NCBI GenBank assembly: GCA_004154925.1
Contig: QJNS01000051.1
Span: 302,920-366,919, forward strand
Length of the DNA: 64,000 nt
Origin: Monosporascus cannonballus
Lineage: Eukaryota > Ascomycota > Sordariomycetes > Xylariales
Reading direction: 5' to 3'
In this document: in pieces, positions 37,501 through 48,034 of the stretch
Position numbering within the stretch: position 1 is the stretch's first letter
Layout: every line of letters begins with the position of its first letter
Position numbers and translations under genes: made by a program
Notes under the pieces: model-generated
What the model was told of the DNA's origin: nothing
The model's database searches: none
Seen by the model: the letters and a program-made list of their open reading frames with translations, nothing else

Positions 37501-39506
37501 ATGTCCCGGTAGCAGAGGCGAGTCAGTTCACGGACATGGACGACCTGCCGTCCTTGCCAGAAGACTTAGCTGGTCTTCCTAACCTGCGACCCGGAGATGT
37601 AAAGCCAGGGATGGTAATCACGTGGAAGAAGTGGTCGTGTTCTGAGGCTACGGGCTGGCAACCCCAAATCTCCGACGTTACCGGAGTCGTTGTCAGAATT
37701 GACGATGACGCGACGGCTCTCGAAGTATGTCTCGCAAAGAGAGATCGCAACCTGGATGACTCCCAGAAGCGGTATGATTCGCTCACCGGTCAACGTATCT
37801 ACGGCAAGTTCGAAGCGCCCGACCTGGACGAAGACGATGGCGACGAGGCACAGGAAGACGAAGGATATCGGACTCTAAGTCTTGCCGAAATGCAAGAACC
37901 GAGGATTCTTCAACAGCCATTACCATCCGTAGAGGGCGACAAATCTGCCGAGGTAACATCGAATGACCAACACCCGAATAGCGATATCTCGGATATGTCC
38001 AAGAGGTCGAACAAGGAGGTATCAGCACAGCCCCAGGAAGCCAGTCATGTTGCTGAATCATCTTTCCTAGCTGTAGGGGGCAGCGATGACATCCACGCGG
38101 GCGTAGCGTCGTCACCCGAACCATTCTCCGAACTGGCAAAAGGAGACGAGGCACGAACTTCGAGCAACTTGACCGATCACCAACCAGGCCAAGGCAAGGA
38201 ACCAGTAGGGCTTCACATGTCCAGAATTAGCAGCCCTTCTCGACAGCTTTATGAGACCACCAACCAGGTTGCCGACTTTACGTGCAACCACCCGTCGACC
38301 ATTGAAAGCTCGGGATACAGGGGCGATGTTGACACCGAAGCAATCGATACCGCGCCACTTCTGTCAGACTCGGCCGAACCTGGAGACCTGTCATCTGTCC
38401 CGCTGTTCGGCGGTGACGAGGACGAGGTCATTACCGGTACCCCGAGGGCCACATATGCCAAGCCGACAGTGCCCTCATCTGCGGGTAGTGTCCGCAGCGG
38501 GCGCCAACCGGACTATATAATGGACAATACCAACGAGCCCGACTCCCTCAGAGTTACAGAAGCGGATGACGAGGTGCACGGGGTCTCAGTGGTCTTGGGT
38601 GCTCATGACGACGATGATGAGGACATTCCTACTCCTACTCCGTCCCCCGTGAAAGCATCCAGCTCGACTGTGGACTCTAACGTGACGTCCCCTAAGACCA
38701 GAGAGCAGTCGTCTAGGGACCCGCCCACCCCTGGCTCGATAGTGTCGATCAATACGATCTTTTGCACTGCGAAATCATCCCGTCAGACCGAAAGTCCCCT
38801 TAAGTCTCAATCACAATCTCAACAGCTGGCTGCAAAGAAGCCGAGTGATGCCTCAAATGCGGCCCCGGAAGGCTTGGAATACGAGGAGGCGATGCGGAAG
38901 CTGGACCAACAATCGGATGGCAATCAAGACGAAGAAGCAACTTCGAGGATCCCGGACCGTTTTCCTCGCGTTGACCACGACGACAGCCAGCCAGGCCTGA
39001 ACGGTGTCGTCAAGAGCGAAGAGTCTTCCTTACCTGGACCCCGCCGTCAGCCTACGGCTACCATGGCCGGCATATCGCCACCGCCGCCAAAGAGAGCCGG
39101 GCGTAGACGGCTGGAAAACCGGCCACGCGAGTCATCGCAGTTCTCGCTCCCGCCCGGGACGCAGATCATAGAGCTGCTTTCGTCTAGTGACGCGGAAGCT
39201 GAGCCCGAGCCCGCGTTCGCCGAGAACTACGCCGACGACATCGACAAGACGTACGACCCGAAATCGTCCAGCCTGCCAAAGGGCCCCGGATGGATCGGCA
39301 AGAGCTCCTCTACCTCCAACCGACTCCGCAATACGAGGAGCTTGACAGCGCCCCTGGGCTCCCGGGGTGGGCAGGCCGGCCAGGTCCTCTCCATGTCCCA
39401 GAGCCAGAGCGGGTCCTCGTTCGAGGTTCTCTCCTCGTCCCTCCCGGAACTAGGTCGGGAGGCGGCCGGTGGCAGAATGCACAGGAAGACGAGTGCGGGA
39501 TTTTGA
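34560..39506 (+). CDS. Large acidic nuclear protein, coilin-like/DUF7357 type
   Basis: Intronless 1,648-residue protein. Residues 1-135 form a conserved ubiquitin-like N-terminus (RLRLVVQRNGLPE, then WGLEDYAVY, ECLHFSAV, DDDQALICPL, GVPFGRP) as in fungal DUF7357 proteins and reminiscent of the coilin N-terminal domain. A basic NLS-like PRKKRR follows at 138-143. Long Asp/Glu/Ser tracts occupy about 205-255 and 470-610. A CUE/UBA-like helix set (LHTAFPSAPPAICETVL) lies near 292-330. A basic RNARRRAALKAKK block lies at 665-680, a conserved SWRDRIVYR block near 865, and a Tudor-like segment (VITWKKWSCSEATGWQPQISD, then LAKRDR and IYGKF) near 1,017-1,090. The C-terminus is disordered and basic. 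This layout suggests nuclear-body or snRNP work like coilin, but that is an inference from architecture. Start chosen at the ATG just before the conserved N-terminus; stop at 39,504-39,506. The frame is unaffected by RIP. Confidence 0.9.
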   Translation: MTDKYIRLRLVVQRNGLPEDRFMLPLSLENDPTVAKLLEHVHSNYFPLESGQWGLEDYAVYRQSSDGTRFECLHFSAVRTLFRDDDQALICPLQTDDLRRRRISGRYQISSDGKHLVDGVPFGRPLLRAPAARPPIHIPPRKKRRLLYDQDEPACHDEGGLPRDDDSVGENDDAPMLLLTDCRARGDGSDSRRGRMSNNPDDAHPGPDTDEEEEDDDDGEFEADESQSSDVEDDDNVDEASELEADDELARELEDLRDANATIDERSHDEDAAAATSSCHQDSNLESPDKISVLHTAFPSAPPAICETVLMASNGDIKEAYATLSDGFPPQMSDTATLARLRSGATKQTPAPHKRTAGDITAANTIAANTTGANATALALANKKLFDSKDDDGDLQEDDKVEEISAFVREFDHRGLPPGSIFSGKGLSRMATLSGSFTNSKLSGDSEATSTTLIGSNGGKPSPQKIVTGEEDDDTSSSGTSSSSEEEDSEDFEDSEDDDDDGESSEEEAESDTSSADEDSDSGGGPAQADLSNNADTENDSSNNSSSDEDDSGPEEVSTRRAFHKSQSRGGGKDLTGRGSEARSDSSSSDSSSSDETSSDDTSDDESSEAESSSNPQSGDDQTIPKKASTLGQSSASAPERQTIQTLTSKPQPAPVPPGQGKESTRSRNARRRAALKAKKLTQAQVQARTAQTAVLAAEDCPLSALNAPDKNAAELKSLFEAKRKALLHAIASDGLEVDSKDELVHESDSITNAQMGSKRKRDRAEESTAQDQIPQDTPISEATSVQSDASQKRRRLDVGAGRRLLFGALGLRNPKGKDDADKVRAKLMEGVRSLANHRFEQDNSSSNQPGASFGGSAEEEEDPDSWRDRIVYRAVECSQERVELSEPPFPFVQRWDPQQQGSGFHKNSNKRGGQGKRAERNQAHFYQGDSHSGKKRKQGGSSEWGGEGYDETFNGIEGRTGGDDIQLNYDDIIEPCQAMNVPVAEASQFTDMDDLPSLPEDLAGLPNLRPGDVKPGMVITWKKWSCSEATGWQPQISDVTGVVVRIDDDATALEVCLAKRDRNLDDSQKRYDSLTGQRIYGKFEAPDLDEDDGDEAQEDEGYRTLSLAEMQEPRILQQPLPSVEGDKSAEVTSNDQHPNSDISDMSKRSNKEVSAQPQEASHVAESSFLAVGGSDDIHAGVASSPEPFSELAKGDEARTSSNLTDHQPGQGKEPVGLHMSRISSPSRQLYETTNQVADFTCNHPSTIESSGYRGDVDTEAIDTAPLLSDSAEPGDLSSVPLFGGDEDEVITGTPRATYAKPTVPSSAGSVRSGRQPDYIMDNTNEPDSLRVTEADDEVHGVSVVLGAHDDDDEDIPTPTPSPVKASSSTVDSNVTSPKTREQSSRDPPTPGSIVSINTIFCTAKSSRQTESPLKSQSQSQQLAAKKPSDASNAAPEGLEYEEAMRKLDQQSDGNQDEEATSRIPDRFPRVDHDDSQPGLNGVVKSEESSLPGPRRQPTATMAGISPPPPKRAGRRRLENRPRESSQFSLPPGTQIIELLSSSDAEAEPEPAFAENYADDIDKTYDPKSSSLPKGPGWIGKSSSTSNRLRNTRSLTAPLGSRGGQAGQVLSMSQSQSGSSFEVLSSSLPELGREAAGGRMHRKTSAGF

Positions 39507-40711
39507 ACGCTTGGGGGTGATATGTCCGTATGCAATACGGTTTATCACTGAATTGGTGTTAACGCCTTGAAGATGGTGTCATGTCCTATGTATGATAGCG
39601 CCCGAGGCCTATCAGGTATCTGACCTCCCTTAGTCAGGTCGTTTTAGTGTGTTGTCAGATCCATCGAGCAAGACGAGGGAGTTTAGTTCGCTTTATGCTT
39701 TAACTACTGTCAAATATACCACCAGTGTTGATCCCTCGGCAGGCTAGCTATGTGTTGAGACATGTCGGATGTGACGTGGTGTCCTAATTATTTGCCATAT
39801 TAGCAGCGTTCATAAGCGCTTCGTCGCTATCGCTAGACTGGCTTGGTACCTTGACGCCGATAACCCGCGGGATATGGATTCCCCAACAAGATACAGTTGC
39901 GCGCACCCACCCAATGATTGGTCTATATGTTGTCCGAACTCCCGGGCGTTGCGAGCTGGATGATAGTTAGTCACAACGGTGATAATGTGCGTATTGGAGT
40001 GGGAAGTGGAGGTGGCTTACAGTCACCTTACAGCTATCGCACCTCCATTATGATATTGTGCTGGATTAAACCAGAGCGGCCCCTCAAGGGTTTGATAGAA
40101 TTAGCTGTATCGCTATGAGAGCGTCATTGATTCAATCTAGAAGAGCTATGGATGGTAATGCGGACTAGCGGCTATATTGACGGACTGGAAAGAGGCGGCC
40201 AGTCCAGATAAACTGAGTAGGGGAAGCGGCATCAGTCATTTTGGCACGACCCAGACACGCCTGGATGTTTTTCATGATCAGGTTGTCGTGCATTCAGATT
40301 ATCGGCCACAATCAGCAATGTGCCTGGATACCTGCCCAATCTCCCTGCCGGCGCAAAGCGCCATGGGATGTCTATATCCCGCTGCCTGTATTGCACGAGT
40401 CTTTTGGTGGCGGGCAACTATCTACACCTTCTAACCTTAGGGGAGCTCTTGCGCACGCACTCAGCACTACCATCACCGCATCTATAGTCGAAGGACTGAG
40501 CCCATCCAAACCATCTTTCAAGAGACTTTTTTTAACTCGTATTTTGTCCTATCAAGGCAGCCAGCCCAGCAGCAGACGGCGCGGGGAGCAGGTAGCATAT
40601 GGATGCAAGGGGCTCTATCGGTTCTCTATCCGTTCCTCGATCAATAGCCCGCCAAACGAGCAAGAGGACCTCCTACCATACTGTCATAATATGACATAGC
40701 TTGGCCGGCGC
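39507..40711. other. Intergenic region between convergent genes
   Basis: 1.2 kb of balanced sequence holding the 3' ends of the coilin-like gene and of the minus-strand NDUFB7 gene. Open frames here (for example 40,241-40,699) show no family resemblance and are taken as chance. Confidence 0.5.
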
Positions 40712-41170
40712 CTAGTTGCTTCGCGCTCCGCCCTTGGCCGCCCTCAGCTCATTCATCTTCGCCACGCGCTTCTTGAACTCTTCGTACTGGCACTTCTCGT
40801 AACTATGCCTCTCGTTCTATAGGTCCGAACGGGTCACAGCCGGTCAGCGCATTCCATAATCACCGTACAGAAAGCTCGGGGAGGGCCGTGGCTTAATGTC
40901 ATGACGCACTTCGCACTTCCACGGTAGGTAGTAGGTATCGACCCGGCATCGGTTAAGGGGAATGAGGAGGTTTGCGCAGCTGTCTCGGTAGGCGAGCGGG
41001 AGCTTAGCATCCGACATCTCTTGCCTCGTCGCCTCTGTTTCCGTTTATCACCAGTTCCCCGTCAGCACTCGCCCGTCCCTTGTTTGGTTGGTACCCGGGG
41101 AGGAAACCGTGGTGCACGTATATGGAAGTTACTTACTTGCCGGGGCCTCCGGCGCGCTGAAGAGACCCAT
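40712..41170 (-). CDS. NADH dehydrogenase (complex I) subunit NDUFB7/B18
   Basis: Three exons on the minus strand: 41,137-41,170, 40,910-41,034 and 40,712-40,816, with introns 41,035-41,136 (GTAAGT...ACAG, 102 bp) and 40,817-40,909 (GTGCGT...TATAG, 93 bp). They sum to 264 bp, 87 residues, starting MGLFSAPEAPA. The core reads LPLAYRDSCANLLIPLNRCR, then YYLPWKCENERHSYEKCQY and ends AAKGGARSN. Cysteines 31/41 and 52/62 form twin CX9C motifs, the hallmark of this subunit and of proteins oxidised by Mia40 in the mitochondrial intermembrane space. NDUFB7 is an accessory membrane-arm subunit of respiratory complex I. Both introns keep the frame exactly, and length matches fungal homologues. No exon is long enough to stand out as an open frame, so it is easily missed. 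Identity is very likely. Confidence 0.92.
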
Positions 41171-41332
41171 AGTGAGAGCGTATGAGGCGACGTGCGTATA
41201 GTCCAAGGTGAAAAGCCCTCGGGGCGTATAAACGTGCTGTCAGATACGTAATGTCCGCGATGGAAGCTTTCGTTGCTTCCGCCCAATTGGATGGCAGGAA
41301 GTTGGAAGGTGGTGACAGATAGCCTGAGATAT

Positions 41333-41830
41333 CAGGCAGATACATTTTGGCGTTCTCCTTTTCGCTTTAATGGAATTAAACAGCACCAGGTACTCAATTG
41401 ATACATACATGCGCTTAAATTCTTAAGTGGGGAATTATTGATGCAACTTCTTAGGAGCCCCCTCAAGCAAAGGCGCATAGAGTTCATGGTGTGGGGATCT
41501 TCGATGGTTCTGTGATAGGCCTCTATGAAGTCGAGGATTTTGGCCCTCACTTTGTCCATTTCTCGACGATACAGTAGCCCACTAGGGGATGTTCGCGGCC
41601 ACTAGATATCTAGGATATGGACGGAATCCCTCTCCGGTAACACGGCATATGCCCAATTCTTGCTGCCCAAGGTTCAGTATCGCCAGCGCGATGCCTACTA
41701 TCCAGAACTCCCGGGTCTATCCTGAAAGCTGATCAGAGAGGCAAGGGGGATGGGATCGAAATCACCCATGGCTCGTTCCCAGCTATCGTCAAGCAGTAGC
41801 CCCACCACTAAATCAAAGGAGAATCACATG
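41333..41830 (-). pseudogene. Possible degenerate gene or unresolved exons
   Basis: Two coding-like stretches on the minus strand: 41,700-41,820 reads SFDLVVGLLLDDSWERAMGD then FDPIPLASLISFQDR before two stops, and 41,400-41,559 reads MDKVRAKILDFIEAYHRTIE then DPHTMNSMRLCLRGLL. Residue use looks protein-like, but I do not recognise a family and could not connect them with convincing splice sites. They could be exons of a divergent gene, a relic, or chance. Confidence 0.3.
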
Positions 41831-43178
41831 GAGGTCTCTCCAGACAGGTTAGAAAGCAAGTCGGCGCGGTTTGAGACCACCGGTATTAGGGATGGTTATT
41901 AGGGTGGCCGTCAGGGGTTCCTCGATTCCTAGGTGGTGAGCATTCTTCTATTCTGAAGGCGTGTGGCCTCACTAGAAGGCCCTCGAGCAGAACATGAAGT
42001 GAAGCTTGCTTCTCCAATACTTAGAGGGTGTGGCGGCCTGCGCTGTTCTACGCCTATCGCTTTCAATGAATGAGCCTTCGTGTATTTTCTGGCTGGGATT
42101 GGGGTGCTCCATTTATCTGACAGTGACCCTGTTGTCAACACTTGGTGTCATGATCGGTGTCTATTTGCTTCCCCTCTCCTGCTCTGAACCAGTTGACTTT
42201 CGATTAACCAGTCGGCGAGCTGCTATCAGTTCTAAACCGAGTCTCCAGGAGAAAAGGTTGCTGCAGCTCCCGTCGCCGCGTTGCGGATGTCTCGCCGGCT
42301 TGGACTCTCTCACGCCTCAACCATGGATTCAACCACGTCTTGGAAACTTCCGAAGGCTTGCTTATGGCGAGAGGGCCGTGGCGATAGGCGTCAAGAACGA
42401 CGTCGAACTCCAGGAGCCCTGGCCGGCATAATAGACGGGGGGGGGGGCGGTAGCTAATGTAAATTTTCATAGACTTATTAGGCGGCTTGGATTTGGCATC
42501 GCTTCGACTCCTTGCTTAAACATGCCTGGCAGTCAGTAAACTTCGGCATCGGTTCTCCCATGGACCGAATTATTCCGGCAGTCTGCCCGTCTACGACCGG
42601 TTTTTGTGGCGGTACTCCGCATATCGTGATCCAGTTCGTCCTGCCATGTCACTGTCGGTATCAATCCCTAACTGTAGCGGCCTGGTATTATCTTGCGCCA
42701 CCTGCTGATTCGGGACAAGTTCAAAATGCAACGCTACATTGCAGTGTAAGCTTGTGGTGCTTGTTTTATTGCGCTTAACCTCCCCCCCACCATTCACACC
42801 TTTGAACGCACGTCCACGTTCCCCGCCCGCAGGGCCGCATCACAGATCTCCACCCAACCTTGGCCGAATAGCCTTATCTCGCGGAGTAAGCGTTTGACAG
42901 GCGAGGGCTTCTAGGCACTATGGCTTTATCTTACCGGATGCCATCGGCATCATCACGAGCCGTGGTAATATTTGCTATAGCAGCTAATGCTGCGCCTCCA
43001 GATCACCTGCTACCTAAGTAGGTCCTCTCGAGCAGGGTCCCAGGTCGACAGAGGTAGATGGGGCGGATGGATACTGGCTGTCGTGTCCGATAAATACCGG
43101 CGCTCCCCTCGAATGCTGATGTGTAGTCCTCTGGTCTCATTGTGACATTCTGACGTCCCTCACGAAGTGAACGTAAAG
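41831..43178. other. Intergenic region upstream of the S28 peptidase
   Basis: About 1.35 kb. It contains an 11-G run (42,437-42,447). The 141-codon plus frame at 42,006-42,431 and the 88-codon minus frame at 42,204-42,470 overlap and have no recognisable content. Promoter of the peptidase gene lies at the right end. Confidence 0.5.
43089..43096 (+). promoter_or_regulatory. TATA-like element before the S28 peptidase gene
   Basis: GATAAATA about 83 bp upstream of the chosen ATG, in otherwise GC-rich sequence. Position is plausible for a fungal core promoter. It is weak evidence on its own. Confidence 0.3.
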
Positions 43179-45272
43179 ATGGGTCTGTCCGTGCTGCAGA
43201 CTATCTTGCTTTTCCTCGTAACGTTAGGTATCAGCAATGTTCTTGCACTGACGCCGCCTCCACCGCTTCCCCCGCCGGATGAAGTCGACGAGAATGTAAC
43301 CGCAGCTCTTGCAGACGTATCTCAACCGGAAACAGGCATTGCCTATTTCGAACAGTATATCGATCACGAAAACCCGGAGTTCGGCACGTTCTCTCAAACG
43401 TATTGGTACAATGCCACCTATTGGAAGGGGCCGGGAAGTCCAATCATCTTGTTCACCCCCGGAGAGGTGGCTGCTGCTGGCTACACGGGATACCTGACTG
43501 ATGCCGCCATCACTGGCTTGATAGCGAAAGAAGTCGGCGGTGCTGTCCTCCTCGTGGAGCACCGGTACTGGGGGAACTCAACCCCTTATGTCGAACAAAC
43601 GACCAAAAATCTACGATTTCTGAATCTCGACCAATCTGTCGCCGACTTCGTCCACTTTGCAAGAACGGCCAAACTTCCTTTTGATCAGAATGGCACCTCG
43701 AACGCTGAAAACGCCGTACGCGCGCCCCGTCTTCTCTTCACCTTACATTGAAGCAAGCTGACGTCAAATCCAAGCCCTGGATCTGGAGTGGTGGCTCATA
43801 CTCTGGTGCGCTCGGTGCCTGGGTTGAAAGTGTATGTGCACACGGAGTTGTGATAGCGTAACGGATACTGACCGCCGTCGCCAGCTCGCGCCGGGGACCT
43901 TTTGGGCGACTCACTCGAGTAGTGGGCCCGTGCAAGCCATCTATGACTACTGGCAGTACTTCTATCCGATCCAAGATGTAAGAATGGCTGGCCATCTTAG
44001 ACTCCTCATGGACGGTCCTTACTGTCTATATACAAAAGGAGTTCGCTGATAGTGGGCTTCAGGGCATGCCCAAAAACTGTTCCAGTGACTTCTCCGCGAT
44101 CATCGACTATGTCGACCGTGTGTTCCTGCACGGCTCACGGAAACAGAAGGACGATTTGAAGCAGCTGTTTGGACTCCAAGATGTTCGGCACGGTGATGAT
44201 GCGGCGGCGGCCATTTCCGCTCCGATCTGGGCCTGGCAGAGTATCCAGCTCTACTCGGTACGTACATACGCCCGTCTCATAACGCTACAGGATACCGTTG
44301 ATTACTCCTTTATCGAACTTGTGCTAATTCTAGACTCTATAGGGCTACTCCAAGTTCTATCAAATGTGCGACGCTATCGAGGGTGTCTCCCCCAGCACTA
44401 CCGTGGCAGAGTTTAGTAAACGCGGTGTCGGGCTCAAGAAAGCCCTTCCTAATTACGCCAAGTGGTACACAACATCATATCTGCCAGGCCGTGAGCTTTA
44501 ACTCTTTTTCCTGGTCTGCCTGTTATCCTGGGGATCGGGAAGCGCCAGCTGCTAATAGTGCTCTTTAGTATGCGCGTCGTACGGATACGAAGATTGGCAA
44601 GACAAGAATAGCGTGTTATGCCTGGATACGTACAACGCAAGCAGCCCAATGTTCACGGACTGGACCGAATCAAACGCATTCTTCCGGACTTGGGTCTGGA
44701 TGACATGCAACGACCCCTTCTTCTACTACCAGACGTAAGCACCCGCGCACCCCGATCGACGATGCTGTCGGCTCGCGACGGTCATTCATCCGCGGCTAAC
44801 GGAAGTCTCTAGTGGAGCACCCTGGGGTCGCCCAACGGTGTTCTCTCGCCTCGCGGATGCCCAGTACTATCAACGCCAGTGCGAGCTATTCTTTCCCCGC
44901 CAGGGCCCGTACACGTACGCCTCAAACCGGGGTAAGACCGCAGCTGCGCTCAACGCGCACACCAAGGGCTGGCATCTGTACGACACCAAGCGGCTCATGT
45001 GGGTGAACGGCGAGTTCGACCCGTGGCGATCCGCGTCGATGGCCAGCGTGTTCCGGACAGGCGGTCCCGTCCCCTCCACCCCGCAGGCGCCGAGCATCGT
45101 GATCCCCGGCGCGCGCCATTGCAATGACCTACGCGTCAATAATGCCGTCAACGAGGACGTGAAGAAGACGCAGGAAGCTATCATCAAGCAAATGGCGAAA
45201 TGGGCGAACGAGTTCTACGGCCCGGGAAGGGGCCGCCGGCATTTGCCTCTGACGGATGCAAAAGTGAGATAG
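43179..45272 (+). CDS. Secreted S28-family serine peptidase (prolyl carboxypeptidase-like)
   Basis: Seven exons: 43,179-43,715, 43,775-43,831, 43,885-43,977, 44,063-44,257, 44,343-44,490, 44,569-44,734 and 44,813-45,272. The introns are 53-85 bp and all GT-AG; the fifth has a TGCTAAT branch site. Total 1,656 bp, 551 residues, normal for fungal S28 enzymes. The signal peptide is at residues 1-24 (MGLSVLQTILLFLVTLGISN). The nucleophile lies in SGGSYSGA (Ser187), the acid in NGEFDPWR (Asp468) and the His in GARHCND (His501). Family hallmarks YFEQYIDH, FWATHSSSGPVQAIYDYWQY and CNDPFFYYQ are present. S28 enzymes cut after proline from peptide ends, or internally in fungal prolyl endopeptidases, and act in acidic extracellular or vacuolar settings. 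ATG 43,179 is chosen because it precedes the signal peptide directly. The gene appears intact, and exon edges follow the family alignment. Confidence 0.93.
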
Positions 45273-46940
45273 AACGTGGTGACTTGGTCCAGACTGGTGT
45301 GACAAGAAAGCTCACGAAGCACATGGATCATCCCTCTTTCCCTAATCGCGAACCTATTGGAATATAGAAGGCTATCGTACTGCAGTAGCAGTCTTGCTAT
45401 TTTTTGGAATAGGGGTTAGAATAGGGGTAAGACGATCCATACCTTCTGTGGATATAGGTAGTTACGTAGTCCCCAAAACTCTTGAAGAGGTCATCTAATA
45501 CGGGATCTAACAGATATTCAGCCTATACTCGAAGTTGCCTAACTACCACAAGCCTTAATATATGGTCCTATCATTTCGTTGAAGTGAACATCGGCATCGA
45601 GGCAAGCAGGAGTGTTCTCTGTAAACTGGCGAGCGGGAGCCCCTGTGGAAGGGATTGGGTCAGTGGCATCCAAAGACAGGTCTCTCATTTCCGGAGCGCG
45701 GAAGACCACGAAATGGAACAGTAGAATCCGAATTTTGATCGAAGGCTGGCATGTGATGCATTGAAAAGGTATTCTACCGCGAAGAACACCACAAAATGCA
45801 CGGTTCACATCCGTGAGCGCATAACCCACCTACCTATCTGTGCTGCTTGAGAAAGGATCTATACGTCATAAGGCTGTTGATAAGTGAGGCTACGTACTGC
45901 GTCTTATCGTGAAGACCGTATGCTGAAACCTCCTTCGGGTTCGGCAATGTCCCCAATGAAGTCATCATTAAAAGCCCTGGGTAGCATCAGAGTTGAGCAA
46001 ACCGTGGAAACAGCCGGCCACCGATTCGGCCCCTCGTGAATTTGAGCTACCGCGATATAAACGGTGCTGCCAGGAGAGGAGGCGATGCAAACGTTAAAGG
46101 AGTCCGGGGCCACCAACAGACTTGGTGATACTAATACCATGTTCTACATGCTCTGCAACGACGCCGATCGCTTCCACGACAGGGCTCCCCACCGCAAGAA
46201 GCGCAAACAATATACGGCATTTGCATCGCAGCCGCGAGGAGAATCGCCGCGGGTGCTAGGGTCGAACTAGATGCAACACATCTGATTGCAAATGGGATGT
46301 CGTGGTAACAAATTGACCATATATATATATCTATTGCTAGTCACGCAATAGCGGCGTCGCTGTTGCGACATGGGACGAGTAGAAGAGGCCAATGGCCGTA
46401 ATAAGTTACGGCGACGGATGTTGAGACAGGTACTTGTGTCCCGTTATCGGAGTAGCTACCTCGTATGCAAAGCCTGTAGTTCGATATCGGGATCGTTCAG
46501 GCTGTGGACTTGGCCCCCCTGAACCACCGCCCAGGTGTTCAACTTGCGTCGCTCCCCACATACCATCTTCTGAATACATTCCGTATTGGCTGTTTTTTGA
46601 GCTCCCATTATTCGGTTTCCTTTCTATTGGCGACAGTTACCGTAACGCTGGTAGGGATGTCCCTCTTAAGGCGACGGCGGGCTCGACTTGGGAAGGTATC
46701 CAGACAGTTATCTCATATATTTCTCACTGCGCAGGGATAAAGCGAGACATCTCATATTTGTACCGTACAACGTATCAGGAACTTTCCAACTTATGCCATG
46801 ACACTTTACTTACAAGTATTTAAGATCATGTGGCGAGTAACACGCAAAAACTGCGCAAAATGTCCGAATTATTTGCTGCTACTATGCTTGCACTATCGTA
46901 GGAGATGAGCTACAGTTGTCTCTGGGAAGTGTAACAGAAG
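45273..46940. other. Intergenic region
   Basis: About 1.7 kb between the peptidase and the rhodopsin-like pseudogene. Short frames such as 45,904-46,140 (minus) have protein-like composition but no recognisable family. A short TA microsatellite lies near 46,320. Nothing firm. Confidence 0.45.
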
Positions 46941-47712
46941 TCAACAGAACACAGAAAGGATAGAATCAGAAAAGTAAACATACGCGTCCCCCACCATGAA
47001 CATGACAGCAACACCCAGACGTTTTTTGGCTGTCATTTGAAGCTTATAGACGGGATAAATGGGGGAAAGCAGAAGAACAAAGTCAAAGACAAAGCTAGTG
47101 ATGTGCAGTGCGATCTGAATACGAATGTATAACCTGCTGTCGCAATCATGCCCCCGCTCCAGTGGCGATGAAAACATGGATATTGGCCTGCATATAAACG
47201 CGGCCATGATCGAAAATATGCCAATGTAGGCGGCTTACACTGCCCTGAGCACCCAGAGGCTATATTTCGGATGCGAATTCCTGTTCGCGAACATTCGCAA
47301 GTAGGAAAGTAGGATGGAAATCCTAATCGAGCCAGCATTGCTAGGTATAACCATATGTAGCCATGCATACCCTACCGTATTTAGTAGGTAGCTTCTAAAA
47401 CCGTTAGGTATCGTGGGACATGCTCTATACCATGTCAAGAACTCAGCTATGGTAATTTCCCAGAGCGGCTTGCCCACATCAGCGTTGAGATTTATGTATC
47501 CAGCCATAGCTGTCCAGCCGATATATATGACCTGTGACGATAAAAGCTCAGAAAGGGGCATGTGGGAATTTCCCATTATGGGTGCTGGAATCGTAACATA
47601 ATCGTCCGCCTTCACGATCCCCAGGTGAAACCTGGTACCAATTCGTATGAGGAAGGTGAGCGAAGCAAGAATACCGAGAGAAATACAAGCGACAGCAACG
47701 CCATAGACTTTA
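46941..47712 (-). pseudogene. Fungal rhodopsin-like (Pth11-related) integral membrane gene, 3' part
   Basis: Body of a multi-pass membrane protein of the fungal Rhodopsin_fung family, related to Pth11-type receptors. After the break it reads VYGVAVACISLGILASLTFL, the family signature ADDY, GKPLWEITIAEF, RISILLSYLRMF, CRPISMF, then YKLQMTAKKRLGVAVMFMVG. The frame stops at TAA 47,235-47,237 and resumes in the same frame, so a single nonsense codon (or a small unrecognised intron) separates 47,238-47,712 from 46,941-47,234. The last family block is missing or lies behind an unresolved intron (a possible GTATGT donor occurs just after MFMVG). The N-terminus is 3.8 kb away at 51,513-51,590. Members are mostly uncharacterised receptors or sensors of the plasma membrane. 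As it stands it cannot make a normal protein. Confidence 0.75.
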
Positions 47713-47879
47713 TGTCATAGAAAAGGGCACCCCTGGCTAGGGTCTTCGGGTGATTGTTATTCCCTTCCGGAGCCCTATCTCAGTGGATCGCCCACAACAA
47801 GTGGGATTAACGCTTCTTAGTTTTAGATAAGTCAATATATCCTCAAGAGCTATGCACTTGATCTTTAATAAGTGTGATA
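47713..47879 (+). repeat. LTR 1 of the copia-type array
   Basis: 167 bp, TGTCATAGAAAAGGGCACCC ... AGTGTGATA, nearly free of RIP changes. Preceded by CTTTA. Confidence 0.88.
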
Positions 47880-47895
47880 GTTATGAGCCCGGCAG
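47880..47895 (+). promoter_or_regulatory. Primer-binding site, initiator tRNA-Met type
   Basis: GTTATGAGCCCGGC directly follows LTR 1 and matches the complement of the tRNA-iMet anticodon stem-loop (half-tRNA priming, as in copia elements). The second unit has the RIP-altered form ATTATAAGCCCGGC at 49,688. Confidence 0.7.
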
Positions 47896-48034
47896 CGCTG
47901 CTGCCCAAGATAACTGAAGTTACTTAGTTAAGGAATATACAATTCGTCCGTTCTTTTTACGATTTTCGTTTTTCCGTTTCGATTAATCCTTTTTATTCGA
48001 CCTTTACTTTGTTAATTCCGTTAATTAAGTTATT

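Noticed and set aside
40241..40699. 152-codon plus-strand frame downstream of the coilin-like gene
   Set aside because: Residue pattern is not protein-like and nothing recognisable is present; it overlaps other frames in a 3' intergenic region.
43167..43178. In-frame GTG start four codons upstream of the S28 peptidase ATG
   Set aside because: Fungal nuclear genes start at ATG, and the signal peptide begins directly at ATG 43,179.
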